64,000 nucleotides of DNA from Siphonodentalium dalli (GCA_032622095.1 CP136069.1:104684278-104748277); one strand, 5' to 3'; counted from the stretch's first letter, positions 1 through 13,062 are shown. The notes: a model not told the origin generated them from the letters alone. Numbers and translations: made by a program.

Positions 1-440
1 CTAATAAAATCATTAAAATATATAATTCATTAAAACATCTACCTTGGAACTACCTGACTGATTAATCTGACATACATATATGGTGTTTTTGGGTCCATGA
101 ATGGGCTTCAAACATGTCTAAATAGTTTTATAAAAAGGCACTTGTGAGATTGGAAATGAGAGATGTCGGTTGTGAAATTCCAACTTAAGATTTGGGAGTC
201 TGGAGCCCGGTTGGGAGGGGACATGAGCTGGAGGAGAGGGGGGGGGGGGGGGGTGATCAGTAGTGTACATTTGGTCATTTGAAAGTAGATATTCACCGAT
301 CTACATACATGAAGCCTCTCTATCCGCATATCCTGTTTATATCTACTTCTTTTAAAGTGATTATGAAAAGTTCTGACTGTTATGGTCTCCAGAGTCCCAG
401 TCTTATCAGTCTTTGCAATCTGGTGAGCGACCCCACAGTC
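1..440. repeat. Dispersed repeat, copy 1 (matches 55.31-55.77 kb)
   Basis: This block reappears in the same orientation near 55308-55770 with scattered substitutions and small indels. Both copies contain the words ACATCTACCTTGGAACTACC and CTGACATACATATATG, and both have a G-rich run (about 240-253 here). The longer open frames across it are conserved only as shadows of the repeat, so no gene is called. The family is not recognised. Confidence 0.8.
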
Positions 441-1165
441 TTTGACTGTCTTGTATATATCAGAGTAGGTACCATGCACGTTATAATTCGATCATTGTTC
501 ATTTGTGCGCAAACAAATGTTGTCGAATTTGTGATTCGGAATGGCAGTGGGATTTCCATAGATTCATGCCAACAGAACAAATTTGTGGTTGGGATTTCCT
601 TATACCGACCCTATATAAACCCCTTTATATAGGCATTCTGTAAGATTATTGTCCATGTTTTATAGAATGGGTTCATTTCTCAGGTATACAGCATTGTGTT
701 TAATACAGCTTACATAAACTTACAAAATTATTTGAATCTTACTTATTGAATATAAGATTAAATAATACATATACGAATGTGTCAAAATAATTAATTAATT
801 TTTGTTTAAATCTTACCTATGTAATTTTGTGAATTTTTATTTGGAATTATCATGTTGTGCATGCACAGAGGGTGGGTTCTGAGTAGATTCTGGTGGCCTT
901 ATACATGTATATATTATGCGATTAAACATAAGACCAAGAGTGTGAATGCGTTGGATGGAGTGTGGTATAATACAGCATCTCGTACTATAGTATATGTACC
1001 ACCAGCTTATGCGTGCGCATCCATCCACTGAACATTTGAACTTTTGTTATTATTTTGTTATTCTCCGGATGTGTGTCTATAAGGATTTGTAATACGACCC
1101 TGCCTAACTATGCTTAAAAGCCATGTCCTGATTGGCCAGTGGCCCGAGTTACCATGGCTATCTCG
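441..1165. other. AT-rich interval without a recognisable gene
   Basis: Only short open frames with no recognisable domain are present on either strand. No tRNA, rRNA or transposon terminus was seen. Confidence 0.5.
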
Positions 1166-1171
1166 TTCCAG

Positions 1172-1212
1172 TTTTGTGGTACAATTCTACTTTTTCCAAT
1201 TGTACCACGAAA
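1172..1212. repeat. Short hairpin built on TTGTACCAC/GTGGTACAA
   Basis: The 15-nt arms TTTTGTGGTACAATT and AATTGTACCACGAAA pair with one mismatch around an 11-nt loop. The same GTGGTACAA word lies in the arms of the larger hairpin at 1936-2081, so the two may mark one non-autonomous element covering roughly 1.17-2.08 kb. Confidence 0.6.
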
Positions 1213-1215
1213 AAA

Positions 1216-1935
1216 ATCGGTTTATTCAGATCGCCGCACGCGACTTTTCCCGTCTTTTCTAACTCCGCGCAAACGGGGCATCAACGGAGTACACCCGCAC
1301 CCGTAACCCTTTGAATTTTTCTATATCTTGACAATCTTGCGAATTTTCTAGCGATTTGTCGCTTGAAACCAGTTTGGTTGCCAATGAATTTGGTCCAAAT
1401 GATGTTATGGTATATTGATATATGTTACGACCGAAGAAAGTTACTTAATAAGTATATTAAATGACAAAATAAATCCATGGGGCCGGGCTGTGCATTCATC
1501 GATTCGAATCTCGATCATATTCGATATTTCGGAATCAAGTTGAAAATGAAAGCGTTTGTTCACCAGTATACAGAAGGGGAATAAGATTAGTTTAGTAAAC
1601 TAGATCATTTAGATCGCTTTGTGTAAGGAAAATGGTCCATAGTCGATGATCATATTCATGTTGTCCCAACAACGTTCAAAACAGAAATGACCGAAATCGT
1701 ATTTCCTGTACAATTTAAATGAAACGCACGGGCGCCGCTGAAGAGGTGCCTCGAAAAGTCAACGGGGGAATTTCATAACAAGACAAGACATTACCAGAGT
1801 ACTCCATGCACAGAAATCGAGTAGGCCCAATACGAATTACACCACGAAATGTTTTCTCACCTGAGACCGAAAAAGCCCAGTATTTCGTTGACTATTCAGT
1901 CGAATTGTGACCATAAACTTTCAGTCGTATTACAA
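1216..1935. other. Gene-less interval between two related hairpins
   Basis: No coding signal was recognised. The hairpins at either side share GTGGTACAA, which makes this a possible body of a non-autonomous element. No target duplication was identified. Confidence 0.35.
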
Positions 1936-2081
1936 AAGAAATAAATACACGGTGTATCGGTGTGTATGGTCAAGTTGTACCACACAAACTGATTGTAGGA
2001 CTCCGCTACGCGTCGTCCTACAATCAGTTTTTTGTGGTACAACTTGACCATACACACCTCTACACCGTGTATTTATTTCTT
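1936..2081. repeat. 146-nt near-perfect hairpin
   Basis: Two arms of about 66 nt (1936-2001 and 2015-2081) are reverse complements apart from a few mismatches and one indel. They enclose a 13-nt GC-rich loop. The arms begin AGAAATAAATACACGG and end at GATTGTAGGAC. The structure could form a cruciform or a long RNA hairpin. It is most simply a foldback or MITE-type terminus, and it abuts a minisatellite. Whether it is transcribed cannot be told from sequence. Confidence 0.9.
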
Positions 2082-2082
2082 A

Positions 2083-2297
2083 AGTGTGTGTATACAGGGA
2101 TGTGTGTATTCAGGGATGTGTGTATGTGTGTATATCGGGATGTGTGTATATCGCGATGTGCGTATACAGGGATGTGCGTATACAGGGATGTGCATATACA
2201 GGGATGTGCGTATACAGGGATGTGCGTATACAGGGATGTGTGTATGTGCGTACATTGGGATGGGTGTATATCGGGATGTGTGTATTCAGGGATGTGC
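2083..2297. repeat. 16-bp minisatellite (TGTGYGTATACAGGGA)n
   Basis: About 13 imperfect copies of a 16-bp unit follow the hairpin directly; the commonest form reads TGTGCGTATACAGGGA. Open frames of the CVYRDV type in all frames are products of the repeat and are not genes. Confidence 0.9.
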
Positions 2298-2837
2298 TTT
2301 ATTAGTTGAGGAGCATCTCATATGCCATTCCGATCGAAACATGAATGGCCATGAATGTCCATGATAAATAATATATTCTTATATATTTATTATTAGACAA
2401 TCATAATATCAATATCTAAGATAATAACACTTAAACAGTGGTACGCATCACAATTATAGGTTACTAGCAGGGTTACCCGGCGTTGCCCAGGATATAGTGA
2501 TGTGAAACCCTCTGCATTTTGTGGATATATGGTGGGAATAGAGGATACTCATAAATTATATATCCAAAAAGCATCAAAAACATGATTCTTACACACGGAA
2601 TATAAGTGGTAGCCCAACTTGTCGGATCAAAGCGATTGTCATTTTGTTTATCGCATTAATCCGTCTCACCAATAAAGAACTATTTATTTATTTACAACTG
2701 CGTATACTTATTACGTTATAACATGAACATCATAAACACATTAGTTCGCAAAAAATAAAACATGACAATTGGGTTTTACATAGAGATGTATCAATCAATC
2801 TATTGGGTTTGACTAAGTATTTGAGGACACCTAGTTA
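2298..2837. repeat. Dispersed repeat interrupted by the next element
   Basis: Parts of this stretch, together with sequence after 4567, match 55.9-56.4 kb in inverted orientation. Shared words include GGGTTTTACATAGAGATGTA. The 55.9-56.4 kb copy lacks the intervening 1.73 kb, so it works as an empty-site copy for the element at 2838-4567. Confidence 0.6.
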
Positions 2838-4567
2838 GGTGTCATCTCAAAACTAAAATCGGTAAAATGGGCAAAAATACCGATTTATCTGATTGACGAC
2901 GCATTGTGGAAGTCATTTCTACCGATAAAATACCGATTACAATGTAGAAACGATGTTTTTGAACAACGCGTCAATCGGTGAAATCGGTACCGATTTTTCC
3001 GATTATGTCAATTTGTGACCGTCACAATTGATACCGAATCTACCGATCAGAACGTTACTCAAATATAACATCGCTAATGATCGCAGCACCTGAGTAATTC
3101 ACTATCGCTCTGGCAACACATGATTTAATTTTTTTATGTATTTATTTTCAAGTTAATACCGGTACATGATGTAGGCCTGTATTATTATATACTATAGGCA
3201 CAGTTACTGGACATAAAGTTCGAAAATTTATAAATCGGTATCCTAATATAATATACCGTTACTCAAGTTATGTAATAACCAGGTGCCCGGACAAACATGT
3301 CTCAAATAAAAGCACTAAACACAAAATACTGGGCATATGTCGCCTGTTTTCTATAAATAGCATACTCAGCTACAACTCTGCAGAGATAAAATCATTCCGG
3401 ACGCCAAATTAATGGAGCTTAAAACATTTTTCACCATTAGCGATGAGTGACTCGTCGCCATCCATGTTTTCAATGTTTTCCTATACTTATTCAATCGGTA
3501 ATTGGAAAGACTGGTGTTCTGCAACAAATAGTATCTCAGAACACATGCACTTTTTTGAGAACACCGGTTCCGTTTACACGATGCTTAGAAACAAGATTAC
3601 CGATAAGTATTGGAAAACATACTGAAAATCGTCAGCTCAGTGCACGTGCCGGGTACCTCGAATCTGTTTACGTTTTGACAAACACAGGCTTTCGAGTGTC
3701 TGTGTTAGATTACTATTTAAAATTGAAAACAAAAGGACACAACGGCTTTTTGTCTTTGTAAAAAATAAAATATAAATCATAATTTTGTTTGATGTTCGTC
3801 GATTCACCTTGATTAAGTTGATAATGTTTCAAACTTCGAAACCCAAAAGTCACATTGACTTCAAAAATGACAGAATGAGCGCAAAACAAACGTGCATTGT
3901 CTGAAAATGTGCACGGAGGAATGAATACGAGAGAATTGGTCAAAATAGTGCCGAAAAAAGTACTGTTTAGCATAGATTTAACATTAATTTATTTGCATTT
4001 TGATTAAAATTTTATTCACACAGTAGGTGGATATTATATTAGTCACATTTATATCTCATTTTAGACGCACATTGGAAAATATTTTTTTTAATTTTGAATT
4101 TAAGCACGTGCAAAGTAAAAGTAGTGTGCAGAGTTGATCCAGGATTGTCCCATTGTCGTAAATGTGTAGGGGTCATAGCCTAGTATAGGATTTTTTCCAG
4201 GGGGAATCCCCCGATGATTTATGTTCTGGGGTAAACAACGACAGGTGCGTGTTGCTTTCATACAATGATGATACAGCGTAAAACGTCTCAATCAGTACCG
4301 ATTTCACCAATTGTCTTACCGACTGCGGCGTTCACTCTTTCATGCAACATAAATTGAACGTTAAACGTCTCAATCGGTACAGATTTCACCGATTGTCTTA
4401 CCGACTGTGGCTTGTGCATTGATCGGTGGAATTGGTACCGATTTTACCGTTCATGACACTCTAAACATAACTATGCTATCCGACTTACCGATTGTTTTCC
4501 GATTCAAAATGCTTGATTACAATCGGTAAATGGCAATCGGTACCGATTAGAGTTCTGAGATGACCCC
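2838..4567. mobile_element. Non-autonomous DNA transposon with AATCGGT/ACCGATT motifs
   Basis: The ends are inverted repeats: GGTGTCATCTCAAAACT at the left and the reverse complement of GGGGTCATCTCAGAACT at the right. Each end is followed by dense copies of AATCGGTA/TACCGATT. Comparison with the uninterrupted copy near 56.1 kb shows roughly 1730 bp inserted at a TTA-containing site, with GTTA at the left and TTTA at the right. No transposase frame is present, so it would need a partner element. The superfamily is unknown. Confidence 0.7.
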
Positions 4568-5240
4568 TTTAATATCATATATCCATGAAGATACAGATGT
4601 TTTAAAGAAATGTCCAGGTGCTCCTCTGTTCATTGTGCTATATACTGGCTAATTATTCTCAGTTTAAAAGAAATGTTGCTATGCAGCTATATCAGCTACA
4701 TGTGCCCGACACAGAGTGAGATTTTGAGTTGTTTATGTTAGGCAATGAGTCTGTTCTAAAACATGAAAGATATCCTCTGTATATTGGGCAAATATAACCT
4801 TGTCAGATGTCAGTATTGGGGGATCCTGAAAAGACATGTGCCACTGGCTCCGTTTTCTTTTATCTCAGAAGAAATTATATTTGATGCCACACTGTGACCA
4901 CTATTGTTGAACAGGCCTTCTATACATTTCCATATCTCTTGTAACTTTTTTGTGGAAACTATATTGAATTGGGCAGACTCAATTGTGTTATAATATTAAC
5001 ATGAGCTATTCTAATATTTTAACATGCACCAAATGTTATCTTCCACATAAAAAGTTACCACTGTTAGAATGCCTTCGTGCCACCTCGATTGTACCCTGTG
5101 AAGTTATATATAGAACACATACAGACAGAGATATATTTGCAAATATATTTAGGCACCAAATGTGACGTTTTTAACACGCACGATTTGATTCCTCGTATCA
5201 TTTGAGAAGAATGTGTATGAATTTGATGTTAATTGGCACT
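4568..5240. other. Continuation of the interrupted repeat, no gene
   Basis: The first ~350 bp continue the repeat that is inverted at 55.9-56.4 kb, for example the words AAAGAAATGTCCAGG and AAAAGAAATGTTGC. No gene is recognised. Confidence 0.5.
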
Positions 5241-5249
5241 AAACATATT

Positions 5250-6060
5250 TCTATCAGTTGTGATGACCCGCCCGTCCCTATTTCGGACTCAAGCGGCGCC
5301 ACATTTGACATAATTAAACCACAAACTTAGACTCATTATGGAGATGAATATATATAAAATTGTTGAACAATGGCGAGTATACAAATTCATATCAAATTTA
5401 TGGCCCCCATATCTCTCATCCAGCACCAATTTGGCGTATCTAAACCACACGATTAGATTTCTCGTATCACGGAGAATATGTATCAATCTGGTGGAAATCA
5501 GCGCTAAACATATTGTTCATCTTTTTTGTGTTCCTCTCACCCTCTATGTATCCTGACTCGAATGGTCCCACTTGTGACATCCTTAAACCACACAATTAGA
5601 CTCCTGATATCATGGAGATGATTATTGATAAGTTTGGTAAACCAATTTTGATCAAATTTAGTGCCCACTAACCCCCATCTCTCACCCAAACAGCACCAAC
5701 ATGGCATCTTTAAATCACACGATCAGACTCCTCGTATTATGGATAAGAATGCGTATTACTTTGGTGGAAATTGGCACTAAAATTATTGCGTATCAATTTT
5801 GGTGCCCCTCTGCCTTTCAGTTCAACCCTGACTCGAATGACGCCACTTTTGACAGATTTAAGCCACACCATTAGACTCCTCATGCCATGGGGATGATATT
5901 GTATAAGTGTGGTGGCAATCGGCGACTGAACCCATTCTTTTCAAATTGAGTGCCTCTCCCACAATCTTTCATCCAAACGACAGCAATTTGGAGTCTTGAA
6001 ATCACACAATTAGATTCCTTGTATCATGGAGAAGAATTGGGTGGGGTCGGGTTCCTACAG
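5250..6060. repeat. Degenerate tandem repeats, units of roughly 150-200 bp
   Basis: The block repeats the order 'gactc(g/a)a-gg-gccac', 'taaaccaca', 'tagactcctc-tat-atgg' about five times with heavy divergence. Another fragment of the same unit lies near 8890-9120. No conserved open frame exists. Confidence 0.7.
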
Positions 6061-6135
6061 CCGGAATCGGTGACGGCTTATGTGACCTTAATTGTGGCGT
6101 TTTAGTCTCCCACCTTTGAGCCTGACTATCATTTT

Positions 6136-6646
6136 TATGTGTACCCATACCATGTATGGTACACATAATGCCGACGTCCGGATCAACCATCTGTCGTCGT
6201 CCGTCCGTCTGTCGTACTGTCTGTCTGTCTGTAGACACTTGCTATCCGATTCGATTACTCGAATATTTTTTATCGATTTGTGTTCAAATTTTATGTGCAT
6301 GTTTATGATGACACACTCCTCACCTGTATAGTTTTTGGTATCGATCGGTTGATCGGTTTAGAAATTATTAACACTTTGCATCCGCACATAGGCATGAGCT
6401 ATCCGATGCTGTAACCAAAGTATTTTTTTCCGATTGTTTTCATATTTGATATGTAGGTTTATGGTGACACATCCCTCACCTGTATAGATTTTGGTATCGA
6501 TTAGTTGATCAGTTTAGAAAATAATTAACCCTTCACACACATGCTATCCAATGCAATCAGTTGAACATATTTCTTCTGATGTGCCTCATATTTCTTACCT
6601 AGATTTTTCTTAGCATGGTCTTCATCTGTATGGTTTTTGGTATTGT
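6136..6646. repeat. Hairpin-headed repeat, family C, copy 1
   Basis: It begins with the imperfect palindrome TATGTGTACCCATACC/GGTACACATA (6136-6169), followed by a GTCC/GTCT-rich block and degenerate units. The same head occurs at 44023. The TTAA element at 6651 is inserted downstream. Confidence 0.65.
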
Positions 6647-6650
6647 TTAA

Positions 6651-7799
6651 CTCTTTCAACACCGCTGCCCGCTTTAGCGGGCACGGCGTAATTTACGTTT
6701 AGCGGGCAGAGAACATTTTTCGGGAATAACAGGCAATAATATCACGTTTACGGGGATATACTAATGATTTTATTGACTGGCGACTTAGATATCATTTGGG
6801 TGATATTCTGTATCGATACTAATTTACTGTTGAACACGTAGACCTGACAAATACGGCCACAATGGGATGTTCCCGACCTAAATATATACAGTTGATGTAT
6901 GATGTCACAATTATTATTGTGGGGTTTCCCTGGGTTTTCCCCAAAAATGCTGACGAAACGATGCCGACAGGTGTTGTTTTTTAATCAGATAACAAACCAA
7001 TTGATTAAGTTTGTTATTGTTTATGACAAACACATTGCGATAACACATCTTTATGAAATAAAGAAGATTGTTGCCCTTTCTAACGACGTTTTCTGTGGTA
7101 ACCTTCTAGTGTCTCCTATTTTCGATGTAATGATACGAAATTCACCGTGCCGTGCAATAGTGCGACTTCAATTATAATAGCTGCGAGTGCATGTTGTAAG
7201 CATGATATTGACATGCATAAACATGTTGGGAATGCAATGAGATCATTGCCAGTTGTGTTTGGAAAGTTATTCATAATTGCTTAGCATTATTACAGTTGAA
7301 TACACCTGGGCCTAAATCGGTCTATCTCGATTAAATAACGCCTTCTTGGGCATACATTTGGTCTGTTCTCATCATTATGCTCATTGTACGCCTTCTAATT
7401 TCATTCTTAATCACCACATATGCTAAATCTATGACATGTGATGGATATAGTGCTAACTATTTGAATGTGAGTTTGGTCAATATACTTATGTGGTAAAATA
7501 TTGCAAATAACGTTAACTGTAACAGTAAATATTGAGTTCAAATGTATTTACGCACCTGGTACATATGACATGCGTTACCATGGTGATATAATCACAATGA
7601 TATAACATCATCCATCGGCAGTGATTTCAAATTGATGGGCAGTTGTCACTGGTCATGACAATATATGGGTGTCCATACCTACCTCATCTATAAATACTAG
7701 TATGAATGCCACACATGTGAGACACTGAATTTCCATATAAACTGCTGCAAACCCGGTGTCCTGGACAATTTGACCTCTGTAAATTTGGTGGCGAAAGAG
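6651..7799. mobile_element. 1.15-kb element with TTAA target duplication
   Basis: Inverted ends CTCTTTCAACACC (left) and GGTGGCGAAAGAG (right) are flanked by TTAA at 6647-6650 and 7800-7803. A TTAA duplication is typical of piggyBac and Kolobok transposons. A GC-rich palindrome GCCCGCTTTAGCGGGC sits just inside the left end. The 92-codon frame at 6899-7177 has no recognisable domain, so the element looks non-autonomous. Confidence 0.75.
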
Positions 7800-7803
7800 T
7801 TAA

Positions 7804-9120
7804 TTAACCCTTTTCTCTCTTATGTTTACTTAGAATTCACGCAAGCTGCTATGACTCAAAACATTTTTCATCTGATCAACACCAATTTTGGTACATGTGG
7901 TCCTCACCCCAAAATACAGGTCAAGTTCAAATTTGGGTTTGATCCGATATATTTAAAAAAAACAGAGTTATGGCCCTTTATAATTCAAGTAACTGATAAT
8001 GTAGTTACATGTAATACACTGTGAATATTAAGAGAAAGTCATTCCCACAGAGCAGTGAGTTATTAGATTCTATATTTAGCTGTGGATCAGTACAGTTTAT
8101 TGACATGGCCAGCTAGCAGCACTTGTTTACAGACTCTGTATCTTATCTTAGAATAAAATTAACCCACCCTTTCTGTAGTTCCATCATATGGTGTCATTGA
8201 AAATGATTAACCCTCTCCACACATCATATGGTTTTGATGCTTTTCATTGACCGTTCTCTGATTGTATGTCCAGTTTGATGATGATCCACTTTTATCTTGC
8301 ATGGAATTTGGGATTAAAATTAACCCATTCCATAGACACATGATATCCGATAGGCAGATTATTGATTATATTTCATGTCATAGTTTATGATAACACACCA
8401 CTAACCTGCATAGAGAGGGTCAATTTGGTCGTTTATTTGCTTTAAAATATTAACAAAATTAACCCACCCTTTCGATAGACATACAGTATGCTATCCAATG
8501 TAACGAGTCATTTTGGGGGGTCATTCAGCCAAAAAACATGGCCGCTGATGGCCATCTTGGATTTCAAAATTGAATCCGTTGACGCGGGCTACAGGTTCTA
8601 CTTCCACCAATATTAATTTTTTGGTCTCTCTTCACATTTACATCTTGTCTTACTTAGACATTTCAATTAGCACCTTTCCTAATTCCTCCATTTACTGTCA
8701 ACCATTAAATTATTCCCCTACCTAAGTTGAGCTACAGTGTTATTGACACTTTCATATAAAAGTTTCGTGGCAATAGACAGCAAACATTTTTTTCTACCCC
8801 TCCCTCTTTTCTGTCCCTGACAACTGCGTCACTTTAGAAAATTCTAACCCACACCATTATCTTTGTCATAAAAAGTTACCCCTAGTAGAACCTTTGGTGC
8901 CATCTAGTTTATCAATTTTGGTGCCCGTCTCCCCTTCCTGCTTCCCTGACTCGAACGGCGCCACTCTTGATATATTTAAACCACACCATCAGATTCCTTA
9001 TATCATGGGGATGATAAAATATAAGTTTCGTGGCAATCGGCAACAAAACAAAATTCTGCCCCTCCCCCTTTTCTGCCCCTGACAACAACGACGTCACTTT
9101 AGAAAATCCTAACCCTCACC
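7804..9120. repeat. Degenerate bivalve-type repeats
   Basis: The stretch contains the common words CATGACTC/ATGACTCAAAACATTTTTC and GAGTTATGGCCCTTT. Near 8539 there is a CATGGCCGCTGATGGCCATCTTGG motif split over a palindrome, and near 8890-9110 two more copies of the 5.3-6.0 kb unit. No gene was seen. Confidence 0.55.
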
Positions 9121-11896
9121 ATTATCTTTCTCGTAAAAAGATATCCCTAGTAGTCCCCTTTGGTGCCATCTAGATGGTCCCCTGTGAATTTCTATAGAAC
9201 ACAGACAGACAGACATTCGCAAATATAGATATAGATGTACACGAGGCTCGTGCACATATATACATGTAACGTCAATAGAGGTCGAGAAAAATAACAGCGA
9301 AAACACGATGTCTATCCAAAGCAAAGACAATTTACAGACCTCACAGCATCACTACCGCTCCCCAAATAATAATAAATTAAAATAGATTAAAAACAATTGT
9401 GCCGTAATTGGGAAAATATCACACATTTGGTCAAATGGTCTCGAGGAACGCTAAAAGAAAAAGAAATTTCATTTTGGGAACCAAATTTCTTCAAAATTAA
9501 CTGCAGTGACACGACGCATATTAAAGTGGTTAATATATGTATGCTGTTGTTGTAACTGGAGGTTTGGAACCACGAATGCATCTTTAACAAGCCTGTAATA
9601 ATACGAACACGGAACCACACAACGAACACAATATTTGAAATGGATAGAAATCACGACACAGTTGCTGTGCACCGAAGAGACAAAAGTTAAGTGACAACTA
9701 TGGGCTTCCATACATGTAGTGATACGAGATTGACCTTTGTAACGGTGTGCAGGTGGCAAATAAATCGATGTAATGGATTCCGAAACCACGTGTTTAGTGG
9801 GTTTGGTGAATTCGCTTTTGTGGGTAGTCCATGTGGGAAAGGTTAAATATTTTCAAATGGAATTGTAGTTGGGACATATGGCCACATGTCACTAAGTTAT
9901 TTTTTGGGGTAAAACGGGGTTTTGTGTTGTTTGCGTACGAATGCCAAAGGCTACTTTCGAAGACAAATTTCTGCAACTTAGCTTACATTTTTCTGGAAAA
10001 TGTCACTGGTTTCTGATATTCCAAACCTGGACCTACATTTTGACATATAATTTTAGTCTGAACTGGCAGTTTTCGTCGAGAACAAGCCTTCAGACTTAAC
10101 CCACTCTCGTCGACAAGGTATATCCCTTACCCAGAGCTGTATCCCGCCTTAATGTGTCATATTTACAATGTTCTGTTTCATTTAATGCAGTCGTTTCTCA
10201 CAGTAGTCTCTGTAGTGCCGAAACACAGGCTCTTTTTGGCCAAAGTGCTGTGCATTAGTTGGAAAATAAAGCTTTGCCCATGTAGCTAATGTTGTGGTCT
10301 TGTGATCATATGTGAGCTGCATCTCCCAATATCACAAAGCTTATTCTATGATCGCAAGACTATATAGTCGAAATGTCAGACAATAAAATTGATTAAATAC
10401 CCACACTTGCTTTTGCAACCCTTGGAAATATCCAACCTGACACACCCTAAGATTGATAAATTATCAACTGATGACCATACACTAATTACTGGTTGGAAAA
10501 TCAAAAAATGAGAACAATTCCAACCTATATCTGGTGTCAAATGTCCAACTAATGTTGTGTCAGGCATGAAATTTCCAACTGTTGGAAATATACCAAAGTT
10601 GGGGGGAGGGTAGATACGTCCCTGTAAAACTGACAAATTTGTGTGTGTTCTCCACAATTTCTTTGGAATTTTATTCAGGAGAGTTGTTAGAAACTCTTGT
10701 CCTCATCAATAAACACACTTTAACTCGAAAAAAGATGCGCTTAAGTCAGATTGGCAGCTAATTATGTGCCATGTATATACATATAGAAGAAAAGCATGAC
10801 TTTCACGACAAATAATGAACATTTTAAATATAAGATACAAATGAATTATTGTGTCAAAGGTGACTGATGGGTCGGAAGGTTTGTTTATTTTCGAACACGT
10901 TGTCATCACACAGCAAGCACGACAGAAAGCTCACTACTTCATATCGCATACATGCAGGTGGGGAGTGGACTGTTGAATTGGGCTTTGATTATTAATTCTG
11001 GGCTGTACGTCATTTGGATTTGGGTAGTCCCGGCAATGTGTCAATCGCAAGCAATGGAACTTTGATCGATAATAGCTTTTCTATACATATAACCTTGTTA
11101 TTAAATGATACAAATCGCAGTTTCAATTTATTTAATATTTTGTCATACATAGGCTACATATTGAAATAAACCCATAATTATTCCAGATCGAGAACTGATC
11201 TTGTAAATATATTTTTAAGAACTGATCATCTATTATATATTTTTCCGCACAGGGAATTCCTGTTTCTAATTAGAAACCGCTTATACAGTGACGTCATTTG
11301 TCATTTCCAAGTTCATCCTCTGTGTTGACAAGTACTAATGTAACCCAATACTGAATCAGACATATGTCATAGATTCATCTATTTCAAGAAATAGGACTGT
11401 AATTGTTATCATTTAAGTTTGACCAGAAATAAGGTTATTATATAGAAAATGATTGACGCCTAAACAATGGTTCTGCGAACATGCATATATTGTGCCTGAA
11501 TACATGATTTGGTATTCAACTCGATAATATTCAAATATTCGAAGGACACTAAAACTAATTGTAAAAATTGATAAAGACCACCAACAATGACCTGCAGTCT
11601 GATCAATTTGGGTCAGATCGTACCTTTGTTGCTAGATTTATCACATAATGGTGATCCTATATGAAAACACTCATCACTTAATAGATTTTGGCATGTTATC
11701 AGTAAGATTTTATTGTCAAAACATCGCAAATTTAATTGGCATGCCTTGAAACCGAAAGTCAATTGCAAACTTCCTGTTTGAGATTTAACAGACAGAATTA
11801 GAGACAGCAGCTCACGCTGGACCAGGTCATCGATATTAAGAAGTTAACAAATATGTTATGTACCCACTGAAATGGAACTGTACATAGGCATGCTGT
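9121..11896. other. 2.8 kb without a recognisable gene
   Basis: Open frames on both strands are at most about 106 codons and none shows a known domain. A short ACAGACAGACA run near 9203 resembles the 3' tails of non-LTR elements, but no body of such an element is attached. Confidence 0.5.
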
Positions 11897-12160
11897 TTTT
11901 AGCTCATCTAAGACGAAGTCTCCATTGGAGCTATAGTTATATCACTCCTCATCCGTCGTCCATCTAGCCGTCCGTCCATCCATTTCTTCATCCGTCAACA
12001 AATTCTTTGAACATAGGACATCTTCTCCAGATCCATAGGACCGAATGCATTCATATTTGGTGTCGATGTTCCCTAGGTGACTCACATTCAGATTTTTTTA
12101 CAAACCCTGAAAGACCTTTAACAATGTTTGAAAAACTAGAGCCATTATAACATCCCCAGA
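11897..12160. repeat. Repeat family D (TTGGAGCTATAG head), copy 1
   Basis: It starts with an AGCTC...TTGGAGCTATAG head, then CCGTCC-rich sequence, then 'catattTGGTGTcgatGTTCCCTaGgTGACTC'. The same order is found at 36768 and twice between 54.25 and 55.3 kb. Confidence 0.7.
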
Positions 12161-12432
12161 GTTATTTCTCTTGTACTGACAATACTAGCATATTATCGTT
12201 CTGAATTCAGCTAATTACCTGTAGGTGTACACAACTATTAAATAGCCTCTATCGGTAAATGAGTTATCTCCACCTCATTCCTCAGGAACTCTGCTGTGCT
12301 TCTAGATAAATTCGGTGGTATCAATCTTGCAGATCTTTTGTTTACACTCACACTTGCATTTATTTTAATTGAAGTTATTGCATTAAAATCACGATTTCAA
12401 ACTGATTCAAGAATGGAAAAGTTATATTATAT

Positions 12433-13062
12433 TGTGTGACTGGCTGCCACAATTATTCTGGTAAAGTTATTGACTGTCACTTGGTGAGTCGGAAAAAACT
12501 TTGAAGTCGGGCAGAATTCGAGATATTGTTCCGAACATTTCGAAGGTGGAGTCAAAACGTATGAGCACGATCTGCCGTCGATATTTCCACACAAAACATT
12601 TGCGACTTGGATATATGGCTCCAGTAGCGAAAATTTATCAGAACTCATGGAAATCGATGGAGATTTAGAAGTTGGGGATGATGACTGTACATAATTTGTC
12701 AATTATTGAAGCTGTTGCACAAAGTGACTTGATACCTACATAATAATGCATGATTATTTTGACCCATTGACACCTCAACAATTTATAGTCATCAATATCA
12801 GGAATTCCAAACCTTACCTTATGTCTGTGATATGGTGACAGTTTCATGACAGACATCAGAATCAAGTTTTGATAGAGAATGCTTTGTGGACAAAGGCTTT
12901 CAAACTGAGTTGCCACAATTGACAATTGAAGATATGGCAGATGATGACATGATGTTCTATACGGGACTGTCTGATAAAATTACATTCAATTTATTGTTTA
13001 ATGAAACAATAGACTGTGAAACTAGAGAAGAAGGGGAAAAGGGACTACCAACCAAACTATGA
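12433..13062 (+). pseudogene. THAP-domain / DDE_Tnp_4-type transposase-like remnant
   Basis: At 12433 a reading frame gives CVTGCHNYSGKV. About 90 bp further, in a shifted frame, it gives SRYCSEHFEGG and LPSIFPHK. Together these fit the C2CH THAP zinc finger (C-x3-C, then C-x2-H-F). A second block, 12871-13062, reads DRECFVDKGFQTEL through ADDDMMFYTGLSDK and resembles the helical region before DDE_Tnp_4-type transposase domains in THAP proteins. AG at 12850-12851 could be a splice acceptor for this block. The frame shift between the Cys pairs, the missing catalytic domain and the unclear start suggest a decayed gene. It could be part of a THAP transposon rather than a host THAP gene. Assignment is by motif recognition only. 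Confidence 0.45.

Noticed and set aside
1962-2309. Open frames CVYRDV(C)... over the minisatellite
   Set aside because: All frames are open because the unit is 16 bp with few stop codons; products are pure repeat translation.
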